In this document: one piece after another, positions 24,485-37,189 of the stretch | How the letters are laid out: every line of letters starts with the position of its first letter | Position numbering within the stretch: position 1 is the first letter of the stretch | Origin: Stenopsyche tienmushanensis | Taxonomy: Eukaryota; Arthropoda; Insecta; Trichoptera; Stenopsychidae | Assembly: GCA_008973525.1 (NCBI GenBank) | Contig: WACJ01000048.1 | Coordinates: forward strand, 496,001 to 560,000 | DNA: 64,000 nt | Direction: 5' to 3' | Notes under the pieces: generated by a model | Database searches by the model: none | Told to the model about the DNA's origin: nothing | Seen by the model: the letters and a program-made list of their open reading frames with translations, nothing else | Program-made: the position numbers and the translations under genes

Positions 24485-26750
24485 ACAATCTTGTAATTGT
24501 TCAGTACGATTTAGAAATTTTACAGATTGAGACGTTTATATTGAAATATAACTCCTTCATCTTATTTTAAAGTTGTTTTATTTTAAATTTCCTTGAGGGT
24601 ATCTCAAACTTTATTATGTTTAGAAAGTTTAATCCATAGATAGAAACATAAAGTCGTGAAAGAATGAAAAGTTTTCTGAAAACAAGCCAAGAATCTAGTT
24701 GTTGTTGTTTTGGTATAACTCTATGGTGTTTTTATATCTCAAGACTTGAGCGAAAATATTTAATAAAATTAGACGTTAAAAAGGTCAAGCGTTTCATGAC
24801 TTTGTTTTTTTATACAACATCATTCGAAGTTGGGCCATAAAATACCCCCAAACCATAAATTTCTGATAACTTAGCTATTAATCGAGCACTTCCATAATAT
24901 TTTATTACATAATACATAGTGAATATAAGTCTCACGTCACCCAACAATTTGGCTACTTTCGACCTAAACGACAACGTAACTCCTGCTTCTGTAGGTCAGT
25001 GCTTTACGTGAGCCCCATAAAACCAAACAGCGGCATGTGGGTTAACTGGCGCAGTTCCTTAAGACTATCGACCATCGTTCGAACTGTTTCTTCTTGCGTT
25101 GTAGAAAGAGACTGCTTGTATAATAGGCAAAAACAACCCCCGTGTTTTTCCGAAACCGCTCACCCTTGAAAATTAAGTCGGCGAATTGAACGCTCCTAAG
25201 TACTGCTGCAAAATAGCTGATATTTATCTTTGGTGCTTTCTTTGCGTTGAACAAACTACCTTAAACGCTTATACAAATAAAAAATATCTAATTATACTTT
25301 CGAACAGAGAAGCCAAAAAATCCAACCTTACATATGCTACCCACCCTTTATTAAATTCTTATAAAATAACCATCGATAATGTAACCGAAAGCCGTATAAA
25401 AAAAGACATGGAACCCATGCGGAAATATAAATTAACACATTTTAGACGGGTGCTAACGCACGCAAACTTGCTGTTGCAGTGGACGAATTGAGCAATACGT
25501 GCGGCAAAATAATCTCATGTAAAATTCTCTCGCTATTACTTCAAAAATATTAAATATTTTAACAACATTTAAACTATCATATATCCGTCATATATATTGT
25601 TGTTGAATTCGGCCTGGATTATATTTCTATCTAAATCAACTTAAATTTTCTACCCCCAACAATAAAATCCAGTTCACAATATCTTCTTAACCCAACCTTA
25701 AAAATACCTTCATCTGCATTTTTAAAAATCCCTAAGATATGATCGAATTCCAGCGTCGCTCAATACGACTTAATTACGTTCGGAAAATGCGCGCTAAACC
25801 GCTTTGTTTTACTACCCCCATAAAGCGCCGCTTATTCCGAACACCCTAAATTGACCCACACATTATTCGGTATATATTTTTCATCCCCCACAAGTAATGC
25901 GATACTTTCGATAGATATTTTTAACGGCGGAGGGTATCGAATTTAATGATGTAAGGAATACGTTTAATGCGTGCCAAAGTTTTTGCGCTGTTAGATCTGT
26001 TTTTAAAACCTGTTGAAGTTTATCATCTGCATATTTATTACATCGACCCTCTTTCAAAGGGTTTTCGCGCTAATTTTTTGCTGTAATATCGTGCTTCAGA
26101 CCTTGATATGAATTATGCGATAGCTTTACGCCCCTTTATCTGAGTTGATTTATTTCCGCAGAAAATATGCGGACTTAATCCGATTTATCGATTGCTCGAT
26201 CAATTTACATATATTCAAATGCCAAAATGGAATAAATAATATTTGGGTTGGTTTTCTTTATTACCGTGTTGCCATGGAACATTATTGTTCTTTGCTTGGA
26301 AAACAATTTTTACAGTCTTCTCCGGCTAACGAAGGTAATTGGGGTAAGAATAGGGATATAGATGACACTCGACGCAAATTGGTTTTACGTGTAATAAACG
26401 CCAATTACGACTCGAATTTCCCATAAAATACACCCCCAATACTATATAAATACATTACGGAGAATACAAATGAACGGATTCAATTGGAATTGGTCTGCCT
26501 AAAGCAAATATCGATTAAATCTCATTTTCCGTGGAAAATAATAAGCAAATTAAATCACAACTGACGAAGCGTATGTTTCCTTTCATTGTTCGTTTGTGTT
26601 TCCATGGGAACATTCGGAAAAATTATCTTTATTGAATGATAAGCATCATATTAGCGTAAATATCATAGGTAAACATTTGATTTTTTTTACTTGATCACAA
26701 ATATACATTTAATCTACAAATTAATTAGTATAAGATATTATCCTCTTTGG
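24485..26750. other. no recognised feature
   Basis: Intronic. The 101-codon ORF at 25186-25491 shows no domain, signal or repeat similarity to anything else in the window. Confidence 0.45.
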
Positions 26751-26754
26751 TTAA

Positions 26755-27970
26755 TGTGGCTAAATATTTAGTAGGCTTTTTAGTTAAACTTTCATATTTT
26801 TTATCATTTTCTTGATAACTTTTACCCCAAAAATATTATTTATTTACGCGAAAACCTTAATGCTTTAGCTTAGTTGACTAGATAATATTATAGTGAGAAA
26901 CATTCCAAAATTTCAGTCAGATCGATCAACAACTTTTTAAGCTAAAACTGGCGAACATTTTGAAAATGCAGTTTCGAGATAATCTCGTTTAAAGTTTCAA
27001 TGCGATAAAACTATCAATTTTAGTGACTTACCGATCAACCAATGATTCCAGGTGCATATAATATATCTTCAGCTTTCTTAAATAGTTGATTATCTTTGAC
27101 TAACTGTTGTTTTCGGGCTATACGAGCTGCTTTTGTCTCAGAAATACTATTACGGTTCTACCTCGCTACCCGCGCTTCATCGGTATTTTCAGCAAAAACT
27201 TTACAATGGGTGCCAATAATTATATTTAATGTATTCATTATCTTCAAAATGAAGCTGTAGTCGTTATTAAATATCCCAGCAGTAATGTATGTTAATATTT
27301 CAATGATTTTTACACCAAAATGCAGGTGCTTTTGTAGCCAGTCGCCAAACTGTCGAGTTAAAACATTCATTAGCATTTTGGTTATGGGCATCCAAGCATC
27401 TTTGAAGTAATTCATCCCTGGACAAATCTTTATAAATTGGTAAGAGATCTGTTTTATCTCTTGGCCAAGAAATGGAGTCAGGTCTTCAAGCGCTTGAATA
27501 TTTTTTAAAGCAATAGTTTTCTGCCATTTTCACCAGTTTTTGACTCCAGTCGGGTTCCCATGATAATGTCTTTTTTTAAATTCCTCGAACTTCTCTACCT
27601 TTCGTTCCTTTATTAAGCTATTTTGACATTTTTGCTTCGAAAATTCAACCACACACGACAAACTATCGAGCTTAACTTGACTTCGAGCAACTTCGAGCAA
27701 CTTCGAGCTGACTTCGAGCAACTTTAATTTCGCATACCTACAACAACAACCAACTTACAAACAATCTATAATAAAACTAAAAATGCAAAAGATTTAAACA
27801 AATGTATTATGAAAGAAAGGTTGCTCAACTCCAAGCGCTCCTACCTGACCTGACCCCCTAGTTCACAACTTTTCCATATTCCAATTTTTCTCTTTTATAG
27901 TATACTCTCAATATGTTATACTTTCGAAATACGAAATTAAAAAAGACAATTTTTTTGAGGGTTGTAAAGG
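26755..27970 (-). pseudogene. Mutator-like transposase-domain relic, copy 1
   Basis: On the minus strand, scattered frames give CVVEFSKQKCQNSLIKERKV and EKFEEFKK (27570-27650). They then give GDWLQKHLHFGVKIIEILTY, AAGIF-type FNNDYSFILKIMNT and VFAENTDEARVAR (27158-27415), followed by KAARIARKQQLVEDN-like sequence. The order recalls the conserved tail of invertebrate transposon proteins annotated as Mutator-like (LLxRCLHGxTQNxNExFNxxVWxxxPK, then FNDG). It is broken by frameshifts and a missing region around 27390. About 1.2 kb, including noncoding flanks, is repeated at 59490-60765. Superfamily is inferred from memory. Confidence 0.5.
27675..27725. repeat. short tandem repeat ACTTCGAGCA
   Basis: About four near-perfect copies of an 11-base unit (CTTCGAGCAA). 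A shorter version with three units is at 60407-60440 in the duplicate element, so copy number changed after duplication. Confidence 0.7.
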
Positions 27971-27971
27971 G

Positions 27972-29400
27972 TTTCCCCCCTTTAACAACAATCTCCAGGA
28001 TACATGCAACCCTATCTAACAATGAGTTCAAATTTATAAATATTTCTTTTACTAGCTGATATGTTTGATATTGAAACATCAAAAATTAACTAAGCTGAGT
28101 CAGTTTAAATTGCTAACACTTATTTTGATGTACCTGGGTAACATCAAATTACATCCATAAAGGGCAAAGTTGAACAAATTCAAAAACATGCATCAATTTC
28201 ACAGAAACGTGACTTTGATGAATATTTTTCGTTCGGCATCTATAATTAACAACCTCTTTAAATTCGCTCATGTAAATTTCATCGATTCCATATACTCAAA
28301 TGTTTATACAGCGTCGTATGGCAACAACTAGACCATTTTTTCGGCCTGCGCATATTTTTGGCAGTTTGCGTCTATCCCAAAACATGGACAAGACTGTTTA
28401 TACGATCTTTGGGATATTTACAATTCAAATGGGCGCAGGGTTCAAGTTCCTATAAATATTTCATAGATTGATGCTCCGCGCCGAATCGTACGCGAATAAC
28501 GCTACTTTTGTTCCTCGACGTGTGAAGATCGACAAAACATATTAAAATTAGATTATGGTAAAGTCGTTATGTATGTAGCGTCACGTCATGGCTTATTATA
28601 GAGAGCTAAATACGAAGGAGCAAAATCGCGAAAAGTGACATTCATACCCGAAACTCAATTTGACTTTGAGATGATATTTGAAAAATAAATCCGGCAACTT
28701 TATCTAATAGAGGTATGTTTTTGATGGGCGAATTTATGAGGGAAATTCCGGTGATATTTGCGCAAAAACAATGAGAAAAGTTCGAAACTCTGCTCTGTTG
28801 TGTTTATATGATAAATATTTATTCGGACAATAATGTGCAATGAATAAATATATTCACGCAGTGATTTTATATGATAAATTGGTGTTGAAAATCAATATAA
28901 AAATGAATAATTTTGTAAGGGTGCATACGATATATTATAGATAAATCCGATTAAATTTCGTTTTCTACTTCATACATTGTCTTATTTACAGTTATTACAA
29001 ATGAGAAATAATGTATATTGACCATGCATGTTAAAGCAATGTAATGTATTTTGATTTGAATACATTTTAGCAAGTTGGCGTGTCATAGAAGCATTCGATC
29101 CGGAGCTCGGCTCGCCTAGATTCGTACGGTCAATGGCTTCACACGCCATTGTAATACTTTGGTAGTAAAGTACAAATTAGTATTATTTTGCCGTAGATAA
29201 GTTCTTTACGTGCAATATTTGCAAAATCAATTTAAATTTTTGCGAAAGTTAAAATAAAAATTGGACTAAATTTAAAAAAAACTTTCCTGGACGGAATGAT
29301 TCCAACTGTATGCATACATAAGTAGCTCATACCTCATATCCTTCATACAAGGCCCTTTATCTACTTGATACCACATGGTCTGCTCAACGAAAATAGCAGC
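27972..29400. other. no recognised feature
   Basis: Intronic AT-rich DNA without recognised motifs. Confidence 0.5.
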
Positions 29401-29717
29401 AAATGATGAAACTGATACTTGACACTTCGCCGTACATGTCCATGACCTCCCAATTAAACCTCATGGCATCAATATCTGAGGTTTCAATCTGGAAATATCC
29501 TTTTTTTAAGCTTTTCAAGATGCATTGCGTCGTAAACGTCATATTCTATGTTTCATCCTTCTTGCCAACATTTTTTTTAAATCAATTGGATATTAATACG
29601 TTCATCTACGATCTATGTATCCGTAAAAACGCTCGTAAACACAATTTTGCTACATAACTGAATCTATTTTGGGATGTATTGGTCGGGATATCTTAAAAAA
29701 CTGTAATTAGAATTAGT

Positions 29718-29910
29718 AGTAAATTGAGACAACTTTAATTAAATATTACAATAAAAAAATAATTTTGTTGTGACAACCCTGAACAAGAAATGCTCAAATC
29801 CCGCTAATAATCCCGCAAAACAACATGTGGTATACATGCATATGCTAGGAACTTATAAGTCAAACATTTTTTACGCTATTTCTAATATCTCTAATATTTC
29901 TGGCGATTAA
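29718..29910. repeat. piggyBac right-end fragment
   Basis: Shares with 22745-23000 the segments AATTGAGACAAC, GTGGTATACAT-CATATGCTAGGA and ATTTCTAATATCTCTAA. It is a detached copy of the right flank of the 2.6-kb piggyBac element, lacking the TTAA terminus. Confidence 0.6.
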
Positions 29911-30311
29911 AAGTTGAAGTTTATTATGGGTTTCTCTGATGTTTTAGTTACCACCAGAGAAAAGAAAACCACCATTATCCAGCAATCAGATCATTAAAAA
30001 AGCTGTGATGCCGGGTCATTTTTACCCCCACAATACAGTATACGTATTAAACGACTCTTAACCCTTTGCGGTCTTTAAAAAAAAAAAAATCTGCAGACCC
30101 CTAAATATTTGCTACATTTTTTAAATAATGATTAATTAATGAAAGATCGAAAAATGATAAAAAATTCTCATTTTGTAATCATTATTAATTAAAACACTAT
30201 TTTGTGTTGTGTGTTTAGCGAACACATTTTCTAAAACGTTTATACGAAACAAAATGCATGTTAAAGTGGTTTAAATTGGCTTGTAGAAGTGACTGTAAAA
30301 AAAGATATTCA

Positions 30312-31077
30312 AATATACACAGGGGTTTTTGCATATGGACCACAATATTTTTTTTTTTTTTTTTTGGGGAGGTAGAAGGGTTTTTTGCTACGGATTTTTA
30401 TTTTTGGGCACCTCTGTCGTGTAAATTAATTCTTTTGGCAGCCCTATTTCATGGCTCGCACGTTCTCCAGACATGACACCACTGGATTTATTTGTCTAGG
30501 GATGTGCCCTACTCCGTGTCTCACACGATCTCCAGACATGACACCACTGGATTTCTTTGACTGGGGACCTCCTTTTTTCCTTAGCTCACACGGTATCTAG
30601 ACCTGACACCACTGGATTTCTCTTTTTGGGGACGTGCTCTATTCCGTAGCTCACGAACGGAAGACACACATGTGTATTGTTTATGTTTACGCGAAGAAAT
30701 GAAAAAAATATTGTTTGCTATCGACAGTGGAAGATTTATTTATTGATATAAAAACTTGACTCACGCTGCGCGATCCTGAGACAAAAGTGGATTTGTAGAA
30801 ATGATAAGTGATGAATATAGATATATAGCATCAATTTTTAATTCATTTAGAGATTGGCATTTCTAATTCGTTTGCACGTTTTATGTGACTTTGAAAGCTC
30901 AAGTAATTTTCTTTAAACCGATTGCATAAATTAATAATTTATTTATATCAAAAATTCAAAAATAGTTATGATTTAAAGGGGAAATTTTGAATATTTTTTC
31001 TAAATGTTTAAAAAAAATCTATTTCAACAACCCTGAGACTTAGGACCTATGAGTGAAATATCCTGTATAAAGATTAA
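30312..31077 (+). mobile_element. composite mariner MITE with array D (three units) plus piggyBac-MITE core
   Basis: Left terminus ACAGGGGTTTTTGCATATGG with a poly-T/G stretch. Array D at 30445-30655 has markers ACTGGATT at 30481, 30546 and 30611, exactly 65 bp apart. From about 30663 to 30845 it switches to the piggyBac-MITE core (TGTGTATTGTTTATGTTTAC, GCTATCGACAGTG, GACTCACGCTGCGCGATCC, AGCATCAATTTTTAATT). It then returns to the mariner body (CGTTTGCACGTTTTATGTGAC, CAACCCTGAGACTTAGGACC) and ends AATATCCTGTATA. The same order occurs at 57480-58095. Confidence 0.6.
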
Positions 31078-31080
31078 TTA

Positions 31081-31380
31081 AAATCCAGTAGTGTCAGGTC
31101 TAGAAATCGTACAAGACACGGAGTAGGGCACATCCCTAGACAAAAAAAATCCAGTGGTGTCAGAACTGGAGACCGTGTGAACCACGGAATAGGGCCGCCA
31201 AAAATATAATTTACACATGACAGAGGAGCCCACAAAACAAAACCTAATTGAAAGAATAATCTTCACCTTTGAGTAAATGAAAAAGAAAATACTACAACGA
31301 CAGTTGAAATAAGAAAAAAGTGTTGTGTTTGCATACGAAGAAGAGGTGGCCAATTTGAACAAATTTTGTAAATAAATTTA
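31081..31380 (-). mobile_element. mariner-type MITE with array E (two units), inverted next to D
   Basis: CCAGTAGTGTCAGG at 31085 and CCAGTGGTGTCAG at 31151 (66-bp spacing) on the minus sense. It lies right after the 30312 element in opposite orientation. A further degraded copy of the mariner body follows (TTTGCACATTTTGTGTGACT at about 31518 and CGACAACCCTGATACATAGG near 31725). Confidence 0.55.
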
Positions 31381-31739
31381 ATAAAAACATCATAACCATA
31401 ATTTTTGGTTTTTATTAATTCTAAACCTGGCAAAACTGGTACCTCTTTAAGTTTAACGACTTATTTAATGATTTGTATGTTTGTTTAAAGAATTTAAAAG
31501 TTCTGATTTCTCATTTGTTTGCACATTTTGTGTGACTTTGGAAGCTCAGAAGATTTTTTTTTAAACCAATTGCATAAAATATTGATTTATTTAGATCAAA
31601 AATAAATTTCAAAATACAAAAACAGTTATTTCGTGCTATTAAGACTACAGATTAAAAGTTATGATCTTTTAAAAGAGAAATTTGGTGGGGTTTTTTCAAA
31701 ATATTGTAAAAAAAAAATCTATTTCGACAACCCTGATAC

Positions 31740-33020
31740 ATAGAACATAAATAGGAATAAAATAGCAATAATGTCCATAATCGACGGATAGAATGTTTAT
31801 ATATAGTATGGTGATATTTTGTCCAAATTAATATCATAGCTCTTGTTAAAATTAATAAATTTCTCATACAAAAATATATTATTTACATAAATATTAACAG
31901 TATTTCTTTGAAAATGTATAGAAAATTATACTAATTGGGACTTAAACGTTCCACCAAAAAATATTTAACGATTTAATTAATTAATTCGAACTGTTATTCA
32001 CATCTCTTCTTCACGACCATATGAATTGCGTCATACTTGTACGATTTTGCTAATTAGTTCACGTCTCTGTCACCACCAGTAAATGTATTTGACGGCTCGT
32101 GGTCGTAAACTATAATTACCACCTTAAATAATTTATATTTCACACATCTTTGTAAGAGTTGGATACATTCATGAATTTATTTCGATTAAAATTATATCCG
32201 CTATTAAGAATAATTAATATAAAAGATTTAGAAATAATGGAAGCTATACGCAAATACTTGAATTTTCCTACGAAATCAATTAAATTCGTGCCATTTTCGT
32301 ATTTTAAAACCACACAGTCGATATATTTCATCGAAATTAATTCTGAAAACTCGACGACGTTATACGGATCCATAATTTAAAGCGGAATATTCGGATTTTG
32401 CCCGAAAACTTCGCCGTGAAGTCTGAAGTTAAAATTTGCATATCAACCGGCACAGACTGTCAAAATTTTGACAGCTGAATTAATGCGCTTTTTAAAACGG
32501 CAAAAAATTCACCACCCGTTATTCTTAAATAAACGGACTGGGTTCTGCTCAAAGTTTACATTGTCCGTTTGAAAGTTCGTTTATGGTCTCAGCAAAGAAA
32601 CAACGGTTGCAACTTTGAAACACAACCCTTAAAGCCTCGTAGTTCAACAATGTAGACGTGGTTCTTGTATGTTTATGTACAAGATCCTTGTAAAATTACT
32701 CGAAACAGCACACAGGGCGACCTGAGGTCGAGCACGAAACATGTCGTGGATAATAGGACCAAATATGAAAGAATTAGGTCATTTTATATTGTAAATTGTC
32801 ATTAATTAATACTAGCTGCTAAAATAACCTTCTCTCCCTTATTTGATACGACTATATCTATTGGAATCACTTTAATTTTATATATATATTTATTTTTCCA
32901 TGTAATATTTACATCCCTTATTTCAAGCTTTTTAATGAAAATAATTAATAAAAAAAAAGCTTTTTCAGCTTTAAACCTTACAAAAAACTTAAAAATAACA
33001 CATGGGTTAGTCATTTTTTG
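31740..33020. other. no recognised feature
   Basis: Intronic. ORFs at 32140-32380 overlap on both strands, as expected by chance in AT-rich DNA. Confidence 0.45.
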
Positions 33021-33027
33021 CTTTATG

Positions 33028-33840
33028 ATATGAGGGTCATCTAGAAAGTCGTGTTACAAGGGCTTCTGAGGCCGATAGAATCTTTTTGTTTCGAATTTAG
33101 CGCACCTGTCGTATAGGAGGGATCTTAATGTTCAGTTTGTTTGGGTAAAATGTCACAGTAAATTCCTCCGATTGATAGGTCGTCGCGCGCTTCCACAATT
33201 TCCCATCTAGGGAATCCAATCCCGAGCCAAAATTTGGATCCCGAAATTTCGAGATTGCATTAAACCATTCCAGGATCAGCCTGATAAAATTTCCATCTGC
33301 TGAGACACGGACTAAAACTCGCAAAATTCCCAATTTCCCGACAAACTATTTATTTCCGTCGCCACAGATGATTACTTAAATACTATAATACTTAGATGTG
33401 ATTCGTAATTATATTACGGAGAAATTCAAAAATTATAAACCCCGTATCTATTATATTTCATATCGATATTCCCATTATTAGAGTCGAGGTGTAGTAAATA
33501 CATCACCGGTAGGGAAAAGTTAATAATTTCCTAACATTTATCAATGCCTCTTTGGTGATATTGTGTCGAAAAAACTTGATTACAATAAATTATGTGCGAA
33601 AGTAATGCCCAGAATGCTCAAGATGCGCATGAATTTTTGGATCATTTTGCACAAGTGGAAGAAGCTTTTCTGGATTCTATCATGTCGGGGGATGACACGT
33701 TGGTGTATCACTACAAGCCAGAATCCTAAAGGCAATCCAAAAATAGTCGAAGGGAATGCGCGACGATCTCTGCATTGAATGAATTTACTGTGACTGAACA
33801 AAATGGCCGATTCTCTCGACCTCACACTTGTAACCTTATA
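33028..33840 (+). pseudogene. mariner transposase relic (first type), interrupted by another element
   Basis: The left terminus TGAGGGTCATCTAGAAAGTC is the inverted match of the right terminus seen at 50745-50765. The coding part resumes at 33560: SKKLDYNKLCAKVMPRMLK, then in a shifted frame LDHFAQVEEAFLDSIMSGDD, TLVYHYKPES and a stop. This matches mariner DD34D transposases (pattern AFLxxIVTGDETWVxxxxPExKxQS), whose first catalytic Asp is the D of GD(E/D)T. Frameshifts and stops make it inactive. An unrelated element (33208 to about 33530) sits inside it. Confidence 0.65.
33208..33535 (-). mobile_element. TAGGGAATCC-ended element, 3' part, nested in mariner relic
   Basis: Its outer end TAGGGAATCCAATCCCGAG is the inverted partner of the starts at 19203 and 43993. 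Read on the minus strand it matches 44260-44515 (CTACCGGTGATGTATTTACT, AATATCGATATGAAATATAA, GACGGAAATAAATA, GTTTTAGTCCGTGTCTCAGC). Superfamily not assigned. Confidence 0.55.
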
Positions 33841-33998
33841 ATTTAGATTTAGAGGGTTTATAATCAGTAATATGATTTTCTCGGAATTAATCCTTATCTT
33901 TACAATAGGCTACAAAATCCAAAAACTATATCGATAAAATAGTATGTTTGTACTTGATTAAAAAAATGGAATTCTCAAAATGAATGAAAGCATATTGA

Positions 33999-34400
33999 CC
34001 CTTTAAAGATGTAAGACACAGAGTTGTGTGTCCATTCTAGTAATTCAGAAAGAGCATTCTTACACGTTGACATCTTGACTAGAGACAGAGTTTGGAGAGA
34101 TACAGAGACATAGAGAGTGTCTTACAGGTCAGAGATTATATAGATCGTTAACCCAAATTTACTGACTAATAATTGTATGCGAATGTAATAATGAATCGAT
34201 TTCAAATATATTGTTTATATTTACTTGAAGAAATGACCGAATATTATGTGCTATCCAGTGTTTATTTATTTATGTACAAGCTTCATACATGCTGCGGCGG
34301 TCCTGACAGATAAGTGGATTTATACGGATGATAAGTGGTGGACATACAAATATAGCACCTAAGTTTATGATGATTTAAAATTAGCTCACTACTCAAAGGG
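33999..34400. mobile_element. piggyBac-type MITE (402 bp)
   Basis: Ends CCCTTTAAAGATGTAAG and CTCACTACTCAAAGGG are inverted-repeat termini of the family. The flanks read TTGA and TCAA instead of TTAA, probably point changes. The body matches the 14500 element in reverse (GTGATTCAGAAAGAG-like, TATAGATCGTTAACCC, ACAAGCTTCATAC, CGGTCCTGACAGATAAG). Confidence 0.65.
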
Positions 34401-34404
34401 TCAA

Positions 34405-35568
34405 CAAGGATATATCCTAATTTTGTTTGTTAAGAAATTCGAATAACTTCAATATATCCGTTATTTTAATTTTACATTTCCTAAAACCAAAAACCGGTGG
34501 AAACCGGTTTCGTTCGTAGAAATATTATATGTTTATTAAAATATTTTTTTCGGAAATGATATATAATTTCGGCCAAAAAAATCCGAGTTCCCTCTTAATT
34601 GTTTTTATACAAGATTGGTAGTTTAACAGGATGAGGGCTATAATACGATATTTATATGGGGTTGAAAAATAGATTATGGGGTAATTTTCGCACATGAACG
34701 AAGGCTTTGTGGGTATTATTCATGCATATGGTAACAGAGCGTATCTGGGTTAACGACGCATAAAATTGGAAGCGTTCAGAAATTAAGAAGAAACATAAAT
34801 CCTTTCAAGACGCAGAGCTTTCATCCATTCTGCCCTTCCTACCTCAATCATTCAAATGGCTTTAAGTGCCCGCCGTCAATCCTAAAATTCTTAGCGAAAT
34901 TACATACAAATCATAATCAAACCTCGATATTTGATTTTATTTCATCGTTGCTTCCATTTCGTTCGATTAGTTCCACGTAACAAATGTTAAGGTTGGGTCG
35001 AAAGAGCATTGATTGTCCATATGCGAAGACACCCACCGCCATTATTCATGGGGTTTCTTTTTGCGTGTTCGGCGAAAAGGCGTGGACTGAACCAAAAACA
35101 GAATGGAATGGCCAAAAACAACAGGCTCTCACGAATACCATAATTGGAGGTAAATATTCTTCGTATGTTCTATCGAACCTGGCCAAACATCGAATTTATA
35201 TTTAGGGGTAACCATTAATAATGGCGCTGCGAAGCCTGCAATAATGGTGCTTCCGATGCCATGTTATTTTTAGCCAATCAACTGAAATTGTAGCACGATT
35301 ACTTAATATGAACATGAAAATATAATGCAGTATAGATACAAGTCAAAATTGAATTTATATACATCGATTTGCCTGTTTCGCTAACAGTTTTATTATACAC
35401 CTGTTGACTAAATTACACCATATTTTGTATAAATTTAGAACGTAAAACCTTTATCTTTGAATAGATATTTAGAACGTCTCAATCCTTCAATGGACTTCTT
35501 GTAATCGTCGTATGATTATAATGATTGAATAACACAACATTGTTGTTGAATCATATAACCAAGTAAAT
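34405..35568. other. no recognised feature
   Basis: Intronic. The ORF at 34984-35205 has no recognised motif. Confidence 0.45.
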
Positions 35569-36080
35569 CAGAGGTGGCCAACTTACGACGCATGCGCCAA
35601 ATGTGGTGCATTGAAAAATTACAAGTGCCGCATTTCATTATGAAATTTCTCAAGTACCAAGTCCATTTTTCTGATTCTTTGGTTCTATATCAACACACAA
35701 CTAACAGTTTTTCGTTTTTCGGTTCAGCTCCGAATGATCACTTTATTCCTTCTTTTATAATAATTATTCTACGCGGAAAATAATGTCAAATATACTCTCT
35801 TTAATCATTGATGATTTAATAGTAAGCGTATTATTTTAAAAAATGGCGATGATAGAGACTTTATATAAAATTGTCTTAGTATTAGCAAAAATAAAGAAAC
35901 CCTTTTCTGAAGTAATGTTTTAACCTTGTTTTTAAATATTTGCACGTCATCTTGGTAATAAAGCTATTGAAAGGAAAGCAGACGAAATTACTACATCAAG
36001 GCAGACAGTTATGACACATATCGAGAAAATATCTCAGGATGTTTCTCAGCAATTGAAACATCTTATACTCTCTATTGGGT
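35569..36080 (+). mobile_element. hAT (Charlie-like) transposon relic
   Basis: Starts with CAGAGGTGGCCAACTTACG, typical of hAT termini of the Charlie/SPIN kind. At 35942-36075 the + strand encodes ARHLGNKAIERKADEITTSR, then QTVMTHIEKISQDVSQQLK. This resembles the pre-catalytic region of hAT transposases (pattern LSxxTVxxRIExISxDVxxQL). No right end and no catalytic core were found. Confidence 0.5.
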
Positions 36081-36289
36081 GTATCGAAAAGTCTTTGCCG
36101 ATTGTTTAATAATGAAAGAATTTATCCAATTTTTTTCATTTTTATTTACAAAATCTTACTAAATATAATTTCCTTCGTTATTATCAACTATTTTCAGCAG
36201 GTTTTCAAGTTTTTCAATCCCTTCTTTGAAAAATTCTGGGTTTTAGTCGAAATTTGTACAAATATTATATGATTTTCGACGATTCTTTG

Positions 36290-36515
36290 CGTACACAAAT
36301 AACAAACTTGAAATCATTATTAGTCGATAAATTTGGGCTCACGATCTATACAATCGTGCGATGTATGCGAGGAAGCTCTACGTCTCTGTCTCCCGAGCTG
36401 CGCCACGTCTATCTCTATCTTTGTTTGTCTCCGAGCTCAATGTACAAGAGTGCTATTTCTGAATAAATGGAGGAAGGGGGTCTCAGGCCCTGGGATAGTA
36501 CTCCTTTAGGGGTTA
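36290..36515. repeat. piggyBac-type MITE, right half
   Basis: Contains CTTGAAATCATTATTAGTCG, ATAAATTTGGGCTCACGATC, GCTCTACGTCTCTGTCTCC, GAGCTCAATGTACAAGAG and a terminus ACTCCTTTAGGGGTTAA, matching the right half of the 14500 element. Confidence 0.6.
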
Positions 36516-36798
36516 ATCGAGGATCTGTTTCCACTATTGCTCTCAAATATGTCACCATTGAAATTTAAGGGTTTTCCAGTTCTGGTGGTATCTTTCAAAA
36601 TCGACATGTCGTAATGGTGACACTGTAAATTTAATTATGGCTTTTGTTACCTTGGTGATTTTCAACTCCTGATCGAAAAACAGCAGCAAATACCGAATGT
36701 GATGTTAGTCAGTTTTGGACTTTGATATTTTACTCGTTAATATTTAGGGAATTTTTCAGTTTCCCAAATAAAAGAGTTAGGTTTAGCAAAGACATTAA

Positions 36799-37178
36799 CT
36801 CTTTGCAGTCATATGTCGAGTCTGGCTCGACATTTTGTTTCTAAACTTTTTTCCCCGCTCAGATTTAAAATCATGTGATTTTATTTTGCGTATCGTGTTT
36901 AGGACAGTATTTGGAAAGGAATATTGGTTTTTATGATCCTGAATACCTGGTCTCCATTTAGGCCAATGTTTTGAGAGATACCATACATTATCTAATTATA
37001 AACTATACAATATAATACCTCTGTATAATATATTAGTAAAATATACAACTTTGGTCAAAAATAATAGTGTTTATTATTTTTTAATTTTTTTTATTAGTTT
37101 ATTAAATAATAACTTAAAAATTGAAAAAAAAAACGTTTTATCTTAAAAAATTCTAAAATATTTAGGGACCTCAAAGGG
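36799..37178. mobile_element. piggyBac-type MITE (380 bp), second subfamily
   Basis: TTAA at 36795-36798 and 37179-37182. Ends CTCTTTGCAGTC and (reverse complement) CCCTTTGAGGTCC. Subterminal TGTCGAGTCTGGCTCGACA forms a small palindrome, also found at 17924. A fragment of the same left end occurs at about 30057-30130. Confidence 0.65.
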
Positions 37179-37189
37179 TTAAGTAGATA

